From positions 1-64,000 of the forward strand of contig CAWATG010000004.1 of the NCBI GenBank assembly GCA_963785035.1: a DNA stretch of 64,000 nucleotides, given 5' to 3'. The DNA comes from CAWATG01 sp963785035. Lineage in GTDB: Bacteria > Actinomycetota > Acidimicrobiia > IMCC26256 > CAWATG01. The notes under the pieces were generated by a model. It did no database searches and was not told the origin of the DNA. It saw only the letters and a list, made by a program, of their open reading frames with translations. Shown here piece after piece: positions 18,560-26,068 of this stretch (positions within the stretch are counted from its first letter, which is position 1; every line of letters begins with the position of its first letter). The position numbers were made by a program, and so were the translations under genes.

Positions 18560-18935
18560 TGGGGGACCCCACGCGTGGATGCGGCGACGCTGTTGCGTTC
18601 CAGTCTCAACCAACAGCTCCACACGGTCTATGACGAGAGCGTTGACGGCCGTCGGGTGCGCAACGACTCGGAGACGATCGCGGCACGCGAGAAGCAGGAC
18701 GCGCTCGCCGAGCGGTTCGCGGAGTGGGTGTGGGAGGAACCCGACCGGGCCCGGCGTCTCGCCGAGAGCTACAACGAGCTGTTCTCGTCCACCGTCGTGC
18801 CCGCCCACGATGGCACGCACCTGTCGCTTCCGGGCCTCGCCGCGAGCTTCACGCCACACCCACACCAGCGTGACGCGGTTGCCCGTGTCCTCACCGACGG
18901 ACGAGCATTGCTCGCGCACGCGGTTCAGAAGGTGA
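18560..18935 (+). pseudogene. Helicase/methylase gene fragment of a mobile element
   Basis: Open reading of about 125 residues: TLLRSSLNQQLHTVYDES, AAREKQDALAERFAEWVW, YNELFSSTVVPAHDGTHLSL, then FTPHPHQRDAVARVLTDGRA followed by LLAHAV. The HQRDAVARxL...LLAHxVG segment immediately precedes the Walker A of the large SNF2-like helicase/DNA-methylase proteins of ICEs and plasmids. Homology stops just before that ATP site and the frame continues into unrelated sequence. It is a truncated internal fragment. Confidence 0.55.
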
Positions 18936-19103
18936 CCGGCTCAACGGGGGAGGCTCAGAACCGGGTCAATATCAGTCAGAGACCGGACCCCGGAGTCAGA
19001 ACTGAAACCACCGCTTTCCTGACACGCTCGGGGACGCTACGGTTTTCGAACGATGGGGGAGGCTTGATCATGGTGGGCCGCGTCGAGTCCAATTGGACAA
19101 ATC

Positions 19104-19925
19104 GTGAAATATGACGTCTGTATCTCTTTCGCAGGCGAAGACCGCGAGACCGCTCGAAGCCTCGCGAAAACACTGCATAGGAAGCATGGGCTTGAAGTCT
19201 TCTACGACGACGATGAACAAGCTCAGCTTTGGGGGGTCCACCTCACCGAGAGGCTGACTGAGATATACAGAGACATGGCTCGCTACTGCGTCGTCATCGT
19301 TTCTGCCGCCTATCGCAGGAAGCGATGGACGACTCACGAGTGGCGATCCGCCCAAGCGCGGGCGTTCATGTACCCAGGTCAGGACTACATCTTGCCGCTC
19401 CGACTCGATGACACTGACCTTCCCGGCCTTCTGCCGACGGTCGGATTCATCGACCTGCGCAAGGTGCCGATCAGTCGCGTTGCGAAGCTGCTCCACGACA
19501 AGGTCGCAGGACAAGCCGCTCTGGATGCTGCAATTCGCAACGCGCAGAGGCTATATGCGTCGGGCGACACCAACGAAGCACTCACCGTAGCCTCTGACAA
19601 GCGCCTCGACCACGACATTGAGGCCCTGTACGTCCGCGCCGACTGTCATGGCAAGAACGGCAACTACGTCCCGGCGGTGAAGGCTCTAGAAGCGATCATC
19701 GTCACGCGACCGAGTGAGTTCCTCGCACACTTCCTTGTAGCGATCTTTTACTTCAGAATGAAGAAGTTTCGCAAGGCGATCGAACATTACGAGATCGCCA
19801 ACTCCATTAGTCCAGGTCATCCAACGATCCAGAACGATCTACCTCAGGCGCGGCTGCTGCTGGCCAAGCAGCAGAGTGTCCCCACGCGCAACAAGCAGGG
19901 GCCACGCGGCAGAACGGGATCGTGA
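19104..19925 (+). CDS. TIR-domain protein with C-terminal TPR-like repeats
   Basis: 273 residues from GTG 19104. Residues 1-135 form a TIR domain: MKYDVCISFAGEDRETARSL, GLEVFYDDDEQAQLWG, YCVVIVSAAYRRKRWTTHEW and DYILPLRLDDTDLPGLLP; in NADase-type TIR proteins the Glu of the THEW region is the candidate catalytic residue. Residues ~145-260 look like two or three TPR repeats (ALDAAIRNAQRLYASGDTNE, YVPAVKALEAII, FRKAIEHYEIANSISPGHP). TIR-TPR proteins can be NAD+-degrading defence effectors or scaffolds. It is monocistronic, AT-richer than its neighbours and bounded on both sides by mobile debris. Function as a defence effector is inferred. Confidence 0.75.
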   Translation: MKYDVCISFAGEDRETARSLAKTLHRKHGLEVFYDDDEQAQLWGVHLTERLTEIYRDMARYCVVIVSAAYRRKRWTTHEWRSAQARAFMYPGQDYILPLRLDDTDLPGLLPTVGFIDLRKVPISRVAKLLHDKVAGQAALDAAIRNAQRLYASGDTNEALTVASDKRLDHDIEALYVRADCHGKNGNYVPAVKALEAIIVTRPSEFLAHFLVAIFYFRMKKFRKAIEHYEIANSISPGHPTIQNDLPQARLLLAKQQSVPTRNKQGPRGRTGS

Positions 19926-20030
19926 CCATCGCAATCCTCCGGGGGCTGTTGCACGGTGTGTGTATCCGGGATGGTGCTGGTTAGTAGTTTGCCTCTTCGA
20001 GGCGGTCGGCATAGTGGATGCTGAGCATGC

Positions 20031-20240
20031 TCAGATGGCTTTCCAGCCATGAACCAGCCCGGTCGGATTTTGGCGGTTCTTCCTCCTCTCGATCGACGTC
20101 AGATAGAGCACTTTGAGCGCTGCTTGCTCAGTCGGGAAATACTTGTGGGTGCCGAATACTCGGTCGTGGTTGGTCAGGCGGCATGTCTAGCTCGATCGGG
20201 GTGACGTAGTCGAGGGCGCTGTGGATGCGGACCTCGACCA
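20031..20240 (-). pseudogene. Composite of IS3- and IS256-type transposase ends
   Basis: On the minus strand 20195-20240 reads RIHSALDYVTPIELDMPP, like the last residues of an IS3 OrfB. An overlapping frame down to the stop at 20031 reads VFGTHKYFPTEQAALKVLYL, then RKNRQNPTGLVHGWKAI, like the C-terminus of an IS256/mutator-type transposase. Both are short terminal scraps. The zone is a graveyard of ISs next to a tRNA-end repeat. Confidence 0.5.
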
Positions 20241-20246
20241 CCACAA

Positions 20247-20453
20247 CTAGTTGTTGTGCCCGGCCAGGTTGTTGACACGGCTGGCGGGTGTGGCGGTATG
20301 GTGTCGGTGATGGTTGTAGCGGTGGAGGAAGCGGTCAAGTCCGCGGGCTCGGCTGGCTTCTGAGCGCCAGAGTCGGGCGTAGGCCCATTCGTCGGCGAGG
20401 GTGCGATTGAAGCGTTCCACTTTCCCGTTGGTGGCCAGATGAGGGCCTCGCTG
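20247..20453 (-). pseudogene. IS481-type transposase C-terminal fragment
   Basis: Reads NGKVERFNRTLADEWAYARL, then LDRFLHRYNHHRHHTATP and SRVNNLAGHNN. This is the Glu-bearing end of an IS481-like transposase, similar to the fragment at 12370-12595. No catalytic Asp residues remain. Confidence 0.7.
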
Positions 20454-20583
20454 CATGTCACCGGCGAGCGCCGTGACGCGCCACACGTGGCCGCGATTTC
20501 GCTCCCCGGCGGCTCCCTTCTTGCTCCCCGGTGTGCTAGAAAGGGGCTTTGACCAGGCACTTTCTAGGGTCGACAGTGGTACT

Positions 20584-20718
20584 GCAAAGCCCTGTACACC
20601 GGTTCGATTCCGGTCGCCGCCTCCAAGGGTAAACGTGCAGGTCAGAGCATGTTTTTGGCGCTGAAATCAGCCCCTCGAATCGGGTCGAAAATGGGCTCCA
20701 TGTCACGCCCATGTCACG
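20584..20718 (+). repeat. 135-bp direct repeat, copy A, with tRNA-Cys 3' half
   Basis: 133 of 135 bases match 24877-25011. The first 42 bases (20584-20625) are the 3' half of a tRNA-Cys gene: GCA anticodon with AAA following, T arm ACCGG-TTCGATT-CCGGT, acceptor strand CGCCGCC, and TCCA end. No 5' half (expected GGCGGCG acceptor) lies upstream, so it is not a functional tRNA. tRNA 3' ends are classic attachment sites, so this is a probable att site of an integrated islet. Confidence 0.85.
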
Positions 20719-20821
20719 AGCCGATTTTTTTGTGTCCGCCTCCCGGGGGTGTTCGGGTGCGGTTGCGTTCGGAAGCAAGGGTGACGAGGTCATCCACTCA
20801 CGGCTTCTTGGTGCGTGTCTG

Positions 20822-21152
20822 TGACCGAGGCAATCCGCTAGGCCATCGAGCATCACATCGCGGCGCGGGTCGCAGACAACGATTTCGCTCTCGCATGGCC
20901 GCTTCGATGGCGCGCAACCAGCGGATCCTCGACCGGCTCTCCAAGGTCTGAGCCGCTGGTGGACGTGCAGTACCTCGGCCTCGGCGATCTCTTGGTGATC
21001 GCGTCGAGCGTGCTCGGCATCGAGGCGGAGGTACTCGCCAGGGTATCCAACCTGGTGAGCGGCGACTCGGCACTCAACGCCCCCGCAGTATCCTTTGGCG
21101 GTGTTGAGTTCTATCCCGGCACCGGCGCCGGGTCTGGTGGTGACCTGAGATG
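20822..21152 (+). pseudogene. Decayed antitoxin/Doc-like toxin pair
   Basis: 20822-20950 encodes TEAIR, a TAG, then AIEHHIAARVADNDF and, one frame over, RSRMAASMARNQRILDRLSK: an antitoxin C-terminus like that of the intact antitoxin at 23014-23223. At 20957-21110 VDVQYLGLGDLLVIASSVLG, then LNAPAVSFGGVEFYPG, matches the N-terminal third of the Doc-like toxin at 22601-23017 (RYLDLAEYLWLAEQVTG, then LHAPAAGFGDEDFYPD). The Fic active-site region is missing. It is a dead paralogue of the intact pair 1.5 kb away, in the opposite orientation. Confidence 0.65.
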
Positions 21153-21629
21153 AGTCCTTCGCCGCGTGTGGCGAGGGTGGCTGTTGTAGCGATGGCTGTT
21201 GCAGTGCCTGTCGCCACGTGGTGGGTCATCGGGCCGATGGACGAGAAGTTCCGCGATTTAGGGCCGTTTGTCAAACCGAACTACGACTACCTAATCCGGC
21301 CTCCGGCCATAGATGAGAACGTCGAGCGGCTGCTAGGCGTAGCAAGCCTCGTGGTGGGAGTTGGCTGCCTGATGATCGTCATCAGTGCCTTGCGCGAAGG
21401 AACGATCGCCTCACGATGGGCCGCAGTCGTCATTTGGGCTGTCATCTCAGGGATCGCCATCGGAGGCACTGGACGCGTCGTCACCGCCGGAACGGATGGA
21501 GCCAACATCGGAGGAAGCTTGCTCCTCGTCTGGGTTCCCTTTGGCCTCCTCGTCGGGTGGACGATCACGGCCATGAGGTTCGCAAGTGCTCGCCGTCGCG
21601 AGTCTGCTTCGGCGTCCGCTCACGCCTGA
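21150..21629 (+). CDS. Small four-helix membrane protein, unknown function
   Basis: A 159-residue protein (ATG 21150) with four predicted membrane helices at residues ~7-28, ~62-84, ~91-110 and ~120-142, and a short extracytoplasmic or cytosolic segment (DEKFRDLGPFVKPNYDYLI) between the first two. The tail is positively charged. No family was recognised. It overlaps the end of the decayed Doc gene by three bases. Its reading frame is clean, unlike the debris around it, which suggests a live gene carried in the islet. Confidence 0.55.
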   Translation: MSPSPRVARVAVVAMAVAVPVATWWVIGPMDEKFRDLGPFVKPNYDYLIRPPAIDENVERLLGVASLVVGVGCLMIVISALREGTIASRWAAVVIWAVISGIAIGGTGRVVTAGTDGANIGGSLLLVWVPFGLLVGWTITAMRFASARRRESASASAHA

Positions 21630-21924
21630 CTCTCGAGCACACTTCGACGGCGCTGCGCGGCCGAAAACTTCGGGTTCGCTGGCGGCCTTGCGGCTCGAAC
21701 GGCCCTGGGTTGGGCTCCGATCGCTTGCAGGAGCCTGGTCCACCTGACCTGAACGTTCTGGGTGGTTGAGATGGGCGGCGATCCCTGAGGCCAGCCGCTT
21801 TTCAGTCGGGGTTGTTCGGGTCTTCCAGCGAGAACTCGCGAAGGAGGGAGAGGCGATGAAGGGCCCGCTTCGCGAAATGGTCAAGAGTTGTGGATCGGGT
21901 TCGTTGATCACGCGGCGACCTCGG

Positions 21925-22390
21925 CCGAGTTCTCGATGAGCACTCCTTTCTTGAACGTGGCGCCAGCGCGCGGGACGAGCGCGACGAGGTGCGCGCCGTT
22001 GACCGCACGCCGGTGGTCTTGCGCGGCGATGATGAGCTTGTAGGTCATAGTGAGTCCAGCGGCGCGCTATCCGGGTCCTTTGGTGACCCTGGTGCGCAAC
22101 CTGCCGGTCGCGAACGTCGGACTCGATCGGGTTTGAGGTCTTGAGATGGATCCAGCTGCTCGGCCGGGAATTGGTAGAACGCGAGGAGCTCGTCGAGGTC
22201 GTCGGTGATCTTCGCGACCGCCTTGGGCTACTTGGCGTTGAGCTCGTTCGCGAACATCGTGGCGGCAGCCAACGCGTGGTCGCGGTCTTCGGCGTCGCGG
22301 ATCTCGGCGAGCATCTTCTTTGTCGTGGGCCGCTGACCAGGGAGAGTGCGTTCGAGGTGGGACACGATGTTCGAGTTGGAATTGCTACCA
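21925..22390 (-). pseudogene. IS256-type transposase remnant
   Basis: Minus-strand reading gives TKKMLAEIRDAEDRDHALAA, then PKAVAKITDDLDELLAFYQF and PAEQ, then after frame changes SNPIES and, near 21935-22060, HLVALV-like sequence and ATFKKGVLIENSAEVAA. These are the conserved C-terminal blocks of IS256/mutator transposases (AEI..A..R..A, YPKAV..L..D...LL.FY.FP, TNPIESTFATVRLRT). Several stops and frameshifts make it inactive. Confidence 0.65.
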
Positions 22391-22600
22391 AAGAGCTCGA
22401 GTTGTCGGCATAGCGGGGTCTTTGACGATGGCGATGGCTTCGTCGAGGAAGTGGGCAATGGTGCGGTCTGGCACCTCTCCGCGGGATGGACGTCCCGCCG
22501 CGACACCAATCGGCACACGGTCTGCGTCCGCGGCACGAGAAGCGGACCAGACCTGCTGGACAGGGCGAGGCCTACGCTCGGCAACCGGCGTGCGGTCCGG

Positions 22601-23017
22601 TTACGACTCCGGTTCTGTAGTCCCGAAGTGGAGGCGTTCTCGGAGCCACGCCGCAACCCATGCTTCGTCAACGTCTCCGGCCGCGACGGCGAGCATCGCT
22701 CGCTCGGCTTCGTCGACGTCGGGCGGGTCGGGGTCCCAGGTGCCGTCGTTGAGGTCGATGAACGTCACGAGCGATGCCCATGCTGCGCGCTTGTTGCCGT
22801 CGGGAAGTGGGTGGTTCCATGAAAGCCGGCAGCAGAGCACCGCGGCCTTGTCATGGACATCGGGGTAGAAGTCCTCGTCGCCGAATCCCGCGGCGGGCGC
22901 GTGCAGCGCGCTGTCGGCAAGATCGACCCTGCTCGCTTTGGCGAGGGTGGCGGCGTCAATCCCGGTGACCTGCTCGGCCAGCCAGAGGTACTCGGCGAGG
23001 TCGAGGTAGCGGGTCAC
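22601..23017 (-). CDS. Doc-like Fic-fold toxin
   Basis: 138 residues. RYLDLAEYLWLAEQVTGIDA at the N-terminus is typical of Doc proteins. The Fic loop reads HPLPDGNKRAAW (residues ~69-80), close to the Doc consensus HPFxDANKR, keeping His, Asp, Asn, Lys and Arg. Phage P1 Doc phosphorylates EF-Tu; here the exact reaction is inferred. ATG 23017 overlaps the antitoxin stop by ATGA, giving antitoxin-first coupled expression. The length equals the family norm, and all active-site residues are present except the usual Phe, which is Leu. Confidence 0.8.
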   Translation of the reverse strand: MTRYLDLAEYLWLAEQVTGIDAATLAKASRVDLADSALHAPAAGFGDEDFYPDVHDKAAVLCCRLSWNHPLPDGNKRAAWASLVTFIDLNDGTWDPDPPDVDEAERAMLAVAAGDVDEAWVAAWLRERLHFGTTEPES

Positions 23018-23223
23018 TTCGCGAGGCGCTCGAGGAGCTCCTTGTCCCGTTCGAGGAGGCGCTTCGCCCGCTGGGTGAAGTCGTCGTTGGTGCGGACTCG
23101 GTCGATTTCCGCGGCGAGCGAGTCGACGATGAGTTGGTTCACACTGGTGCCCCGCACCCGAGCGACTGCTTCCGCGTCCTCCGCCAGGGCTTCGGGCAGC
23201 CTCACGGTCGTCTGCTTGGTCAT
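23014..23223 (-). CDS. Ribbon-helix-helix antitoxin for Doc-like toxin
   Basis: 69 residues, MTKQTTVRLPEALAEDAEAV, then ARVRGTSVNQLIVDSLAAEI: a canonical RHH DNA-binding fold with an extended helical, charged C-terminus (TQRAKRLLERDKELLERL) that would wrap the toxin. It overlaps the toxin by four bases. GCTATCGCGATAGC, just upstream of the start (23231-23244), is a perfect 14-bp palindrome and a likely autoregulatory operator. Confidence 0.8.
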   Translation of the reverse strand: MTKQTTVRLPEALAEDAEAVARVRGTSVNQLIVDSLAAEIDRVRTNDDFTQRAKRLLERDKELLERLAK

Positions 23224-23230
23224 GCCCTCA

Positions 23231-23244
23231 TGCTATCGCGATAG
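23231..23244. promoter_or_regulatory. Palindromic operator of Doc/antitoxin pair
   Basis: GCTATCGCGATAGC is a perfect 14-bp palindrome centred about 14 bases upstream of the antitoxin ATG (23223, minus strand). RHH antitoxins bind such short palindromes to repress their own operon, so it is a likely operator (inference). Confidence 0.65.
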
Positions 23245-23565
23245 CGCGATCGGGACGCCGCAAGAGGTTGATCCCCACGTTACGTAGAGGTCCGCTGGCC
23301 GGTGAATGGGGACTGCCGCGCGCTGAGGTGACAGGGTGACCTGCCGTATCGCAGTTCCACTCATCGACCAAGAGCCTGACATGCCGAACCACCTGGCTTC
23401 TTCAGCCGGCGGCTCGTGGCTGAGTCCGAGGCGCTCTCCCGCCCGGTCGAGAGTGGTGCCACCCGGACGGCTCGTCCCATCTTCCTTGCGCTGGTTGTCG
23501 TCCCGGCGTACGAAACGAATTGCAGCATCGAGGCGATTCCGGCCGTCGGGCGCGAGACTGTTGCG

Positions 23566-24153
23566 ATGGCGTCGAACGCGCTGGCCGATTGGAAGGCCGG
23601 CGGACTTCAGCGTCTGGGCGAGCTGGAGAAGGTTCACGCGAAGCTCACGGGCACTGGTCGTGGACGACGGTGGGGCACGACCCAGCTGAACCGGAGCCTC
23701 TTCATCGCGCTGGCCGCCCAGTTCCAGAGCTACTGTCGAAGCCTCCACGACGAGGCCGTTCAAGTTCACGTCACTGCTGCAACGGTGTTGCAGCGCCCGA
23801 TGCTCCAGATACTCCTGACGCAGGGTCGCAAGCTCGATACTGGAAATCCGAGGAGGAGCGCACTCGGGAGCGACTTCAGCCGCCTCGGCTTCGATTTCAT
23901 TGCCGATCTCAAGGCGAAGGGCCGGGCAACGGAGAACCGCCTGGACAAGCTCGAAATCATGCTCGACTATCGCAACGCCATTGGCCATGGCGACGAGTCG
24001 AAGATCACTGCGCTCGAAGGTGGGGGCCAGATCACCGCAACCAAGGTTTCCTATCAGCAGTACCGCCAAGCGATGGGCGGCTTGGCGAGTACGATGGACG
24101 GTGTTGTCGCCGAGAGGCTCAGCCATGTCCTCGGCACTCTGCGACCCTGGTAA
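23566..24153 (+). CDS. HEPN-like protein (candidate RNase toxin)
   Basis: 195 residues from ATG 23566 (a GTG at 23416 is in frame but the extra 50 residues look non-coding). It is helical: ALADWKAGGLQRLGELEKVH, SLFIALAAQFQSYCRSLHDE, a middle segment, then RLDKLEIMLDYRNAIGHGDE. RNAIGH fits the Rx4-6H ribonuclease motif of HEPN domains, and the arrangement resembles RiboL-PSP-HEPN proteins. A 68-residue protein follows 12 bases downstream and may be its partner. Placement between tRNA-end repeats among TA pairs supports a toxin or phage-defence role, which is inferred. Confidence 0.6.
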   Translation: MASNALADWKAGGLQRLGELEKVHAKLTGTGRGRRWGTTQLNRSLFIALAAQFQSYCRSLHDEAVQVHVTAATVLQRPMLQILLTQGRKLDTGNPRRSALGSDFSRLGFDFIADLKAKGRATENRLDKLEIMLDYRNAIGHGDESKITALEGGGQITATKVSYQQYRQAMGGLASTMDGVVAERLSHVLGTLRPW

Positions 24154-24165
24154 GGGAGGAACACG

Positions 24166-24372
24166 ATGGACGAAGCACTCAAGGTCGGCGACGTCGTCAT
24201 CGTTCCGTGGGGCCTCGCGGAGGTTCGCGGCACGGTCGTCGAGCTGTACGGCAGTGCACCTCGTGCGCACGTCGTTGTCGAGCTGACGCCCGCCATCAGT
24301 GGGGACGTCGTTGACGAGCGGACCACGGTGAGTCTGCCGATCGACAGCGTGCATCGAGCCGTCGCCGCCTGA
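24166..24372 (+). CDS. Small beta-rich protein following the HEPN-like gene
   Basis: 68 residues, ATG 24166, with a good ribosome site (taagggagg). The sequence is almost all short beta strands (LKVGDVVIVPWGLAEVRGTV, VVELYGSAPRAHVVVEL, TTVSLPIDSVHRAV), like an SH3-type or KOW-like fold. It lies 12 bases after the HEPN-like stop, so it is co-transcribed. No family was recognised. It could be an antitoxin or a nucleic-acid-binding accessory. Confidence 0.55.
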   Translation: MDEALKVGDVVIVPWGLAEVRGTVVELYGSAPRAHVVVELTPAISGDVVDERTTVSLPIDSVHRAVAA

Positions 24373-24876
24373 CAGCGAGAATGGTGAGTGGGGCCAGCGC
24401 ACCGCCGGTCTGACTCTCCGCCTGACTGGCTTTGTGCCCTGAACGGGATTCGTCGGACATTCCCCGATCACCATCAATGGTGTGGTGGTTAGTGAGGAGT
24501 CCAGTGCCTCGAACCCTCTGGCCTCGGCGATGTAGCGGATCTTCATCCGGTTCCTGAAATGCAACTGCGGCCACCCGAGGGTGGCTGCAGGATGTGCGTT
24601 TGGTCGACGACCTAGGCGCCGATGTGGTTGTACGGCTCCAGGCATAACGCGCCCTTGATGGAGCTGCAACGACCTCACCCGCCGACGGCAGTTGGCCCGA
24701 AGGCGACCCCAGCACGTCAGAACCTGGACGCTTGTTGTACCTGCCTGCCACTGACGGCCATGTCACGTCCATGTCACGAGCGGGGACGTTCGGGGGTGTT
24801 TGCCGAAAGCCGCGCGCATGCTCTGAGCAGGGATTTCGTGCCGCAGACGTCCGCCAAAATCCGCTTGGAGAGACGC
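24373..24876. other. Gene-free stretch before repeat copy B
   Basis: No credible gene. ATGTCACG(T/C)CCATGTCACGAGC, the end of the 135-bp repeats, occurs once more here at about 24760-24781. It may be scar sequence from repeated integration and excision at the tRNA-Cys site. Confidence 0.45.
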
Positions 24877-25011
24877 GCAAAGCCCTGTACACCGGTTCGA
24901 TTCCGGTCGCCGCCTCCAAGGGTAAACGTGCAGGTCAGAGCATGTTTTTGGTGCTGAAATCAGCCCCTTGAATCGGGTCGAAAATGGGCTCCATGTCACG
25001 CCCATGTCACG
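24877..25011 (+). repeat. 135-bp direct repeat, copy B, with tRNA-Cys 3' half
   Basis: Matches copy A (20584-20718) at 133 of 135 positions; the differences are C/T in TTGG(C/T)GCTG and in CCC(C/T)(T/C)GAATC. 24877-24918 is the same 3' half of tRNA-Cys ending TCCA. The last bases overlap the stop region of the TacT-like gene. Together the copies frame a 4.16-kb islet with the membrane protein, Doc pair and HEPN gene. Confidence 0.85.
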
Positions 25012-25513
25012 CGCCGAGGCTCGCGCGGATGTCCTTCACACGTCGATAAAGCCGGCGGGGGTGTTCGGGAACCGCGATGAAGCCGTGCCTCAGGTAGAAC
25101 GCGACCGCCCGGTCGTCGATCGCGTCGACAACGATAAGCCGCGTCGCCGCGGCTTCGCCGGCGGCGACGGCCTTGCGCAGGGCGTCGGCCAGCAGCCGCG
25201 ACCCGACGCCGCGGCCCTGCTCGCCCCGATCGACCGCGAGTCGCGCCAACAGCACCATGCCGACCGGGTAGGCGGGCAGACCCCGCACCAGTCGGGCCGG
25301 GGCCTCGGCCCGTAGCACCGACCCCATCGTCAGGCTGAAGTACCCCACGACCCGACCGGCGCGCACGGCCACGAAGGTGCGGGCCGAATCCATTTGCTGC
25401 GCGGCTATGCCGTGGCGTCGGAGCCAACCGTCGAGCTCGGCGTTTCCTGAGTCGAACTCCGCGAGGTCGTGGGTCTCGTCGAGTCGTACGAGCCGCAGCT
25501 CGGGGTCGGTCAC
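25007..25513 (-). CDS. tacT: GNAT toxin of TacA/TacT type
   Basis: 168 residues from GTG 25513, which overlaps the antitoxin stop (GTGA). GNAT acetyltransferase fold: an ARTFVAVRAGRVVGYFSLTM beta strand pair, then VGMVLLARLAVDRGEQGRGV followed by GSRLLADAL (acetyl-CoA P-loop Q/RxxGxG/A), and VDAIDDRAVAFYLRHGF. TacT-type toxins acetylate the amino group of charged tRNAs to block translation. The start LVRLDETHDLAEFDSGNAEL followed by DGWLRRHG is the family's signature. The 3' end reaches into the tRNA-Cys-associated repeat. Confidence 0.85.
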   Translation of the reverse strand: MTDPELRLVRLDETHDLAEFDSGNAELDGWLRRHGIAAQQMDSARTFVAVRAGRVVGYFSLTMGSVLRAEAPARLVRGLPAYPVGMVLLARLAVDRGEQGRGVGSRLLADALRKAVAAGEAAATRLIVVDAIDDRAVAFYLRHGFIAVPEHPRRLYRRVKDIRASLGA

Positions 25514-25797
25514 GCTTCCCGGGTCTGGGGGTGGCGGCGGAACAACTCGACCAGCTCGGGCACGGGCTGGGCGGGCTTGTCGAGCTCGGCGAGGAACCGG
25601 TCGAAGGCCTCGTTCGACATCTTGACGCTTTGGTGGGCGCTGACCACTTTGCGGGCACGGGCCGTGACGGTGTCGAGAACGAACGCGGTGACGGTCGTGT
25701 CCTCGAGGTCGGCCGCCTCGCGGATGAACGCGTCCTGCTCGGGAGTCACGCGGACCTCGATGCGGTGTCGACGGGGTTTCTCTGCGGCTCTCGGCAT
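25510..25797 (-). CDS. tacA: DUF1778 antitoxin of TacA type
   Basis: 95 residues: a ribbon-helix-helix start (RHRIEVRVTPEQDAFIREAA, then LEDTTVTAFVLDTVTARA) and a C-terminal toxin-neutralising tail with the family's MSNEAFDRFLAELDKPAQP. It is upstream of and coupled to the GNAT toxin. It likely represses its own promoter through the 31-bp palindrome at 25809-25839, immediately before its start. Confidence 0.85.
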   Translation of the reverse strand: MPRAAEKPRRHRIEVRVTPEQDAFIREAADLEDTTVTAFVLDTVTARARKVVSAHQSVKMSNEAFDRFLAELDKPAQPVPELVELFRRHPQTREA

Positions 25798-25808
25798 GCC
25801 CGCACTCT

Positions 25809-25839
25809 AGCACTGTCCGGACAATGTCCGGACAGTGCT
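25809..25839. promoter_or_regulatory. 31-bp palindromic operator of tacAT
   Basis: AGCACTGTCCGGACA and TGTCCGGACAGTGCT are perfect 15-base arms around a single A, ending 12 bases upstream of the tacA ATG (25797, minus strand). Within each arm TGTCCGGACA is itself palindromic, giving two adjacent half-operators. This is the expected geometry for cooperative binding by an RHH antitoxin. Confidence 0.8.
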
Positions 25840-25977
25840 GTCACTGCTTTGTCATTGCGACCCGGTCCCACGGGCTCCTACGGGAACATTCGGGCGGGTT
25901 CTCAGCCCGGTCTTGAGCCGTCGGCTGGACATCCCGGCGGCTCAGGACCGCTGCTGGCTTGTTGAAGTAGGCGCATA

Positions 25978-26056
25978 TACACGTTGGGCGTGTAACAACG
26001 CCACACAGAACACGGATTATTTGCTATAGCTGTCGAAGATACACGCTAAACGTGAA
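25978..26056. promoter_or_regulatory. Paired operators of AbiEi antitoxin gene
   Basis: TACACG-TTGGG-CGTGTA at 25978-25994 is a perfect 6-bp-armed inverted repeat. A near copy, TACACG-CTAAA-CGTGAA, lies at 26040-26056, 62 bases downstream and just before the ribosome site (ctggag). The AT-rich stretch between them, with TTGCTATAGC, would hold the promoter. AbiEi-type antitoxins repress by binding two inverted repeats, which fits well. Confidence 0.7.
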
Positions 26057-26068
26057 CTGGAGACAACA

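Noticed and set aside
20584..20625. Functional tRNA gene
   Set aside because: Only the 3' half is present; no GGCGGCG 5' acceptor strand or D arm lies upstream. The same is true at 24877-24918.
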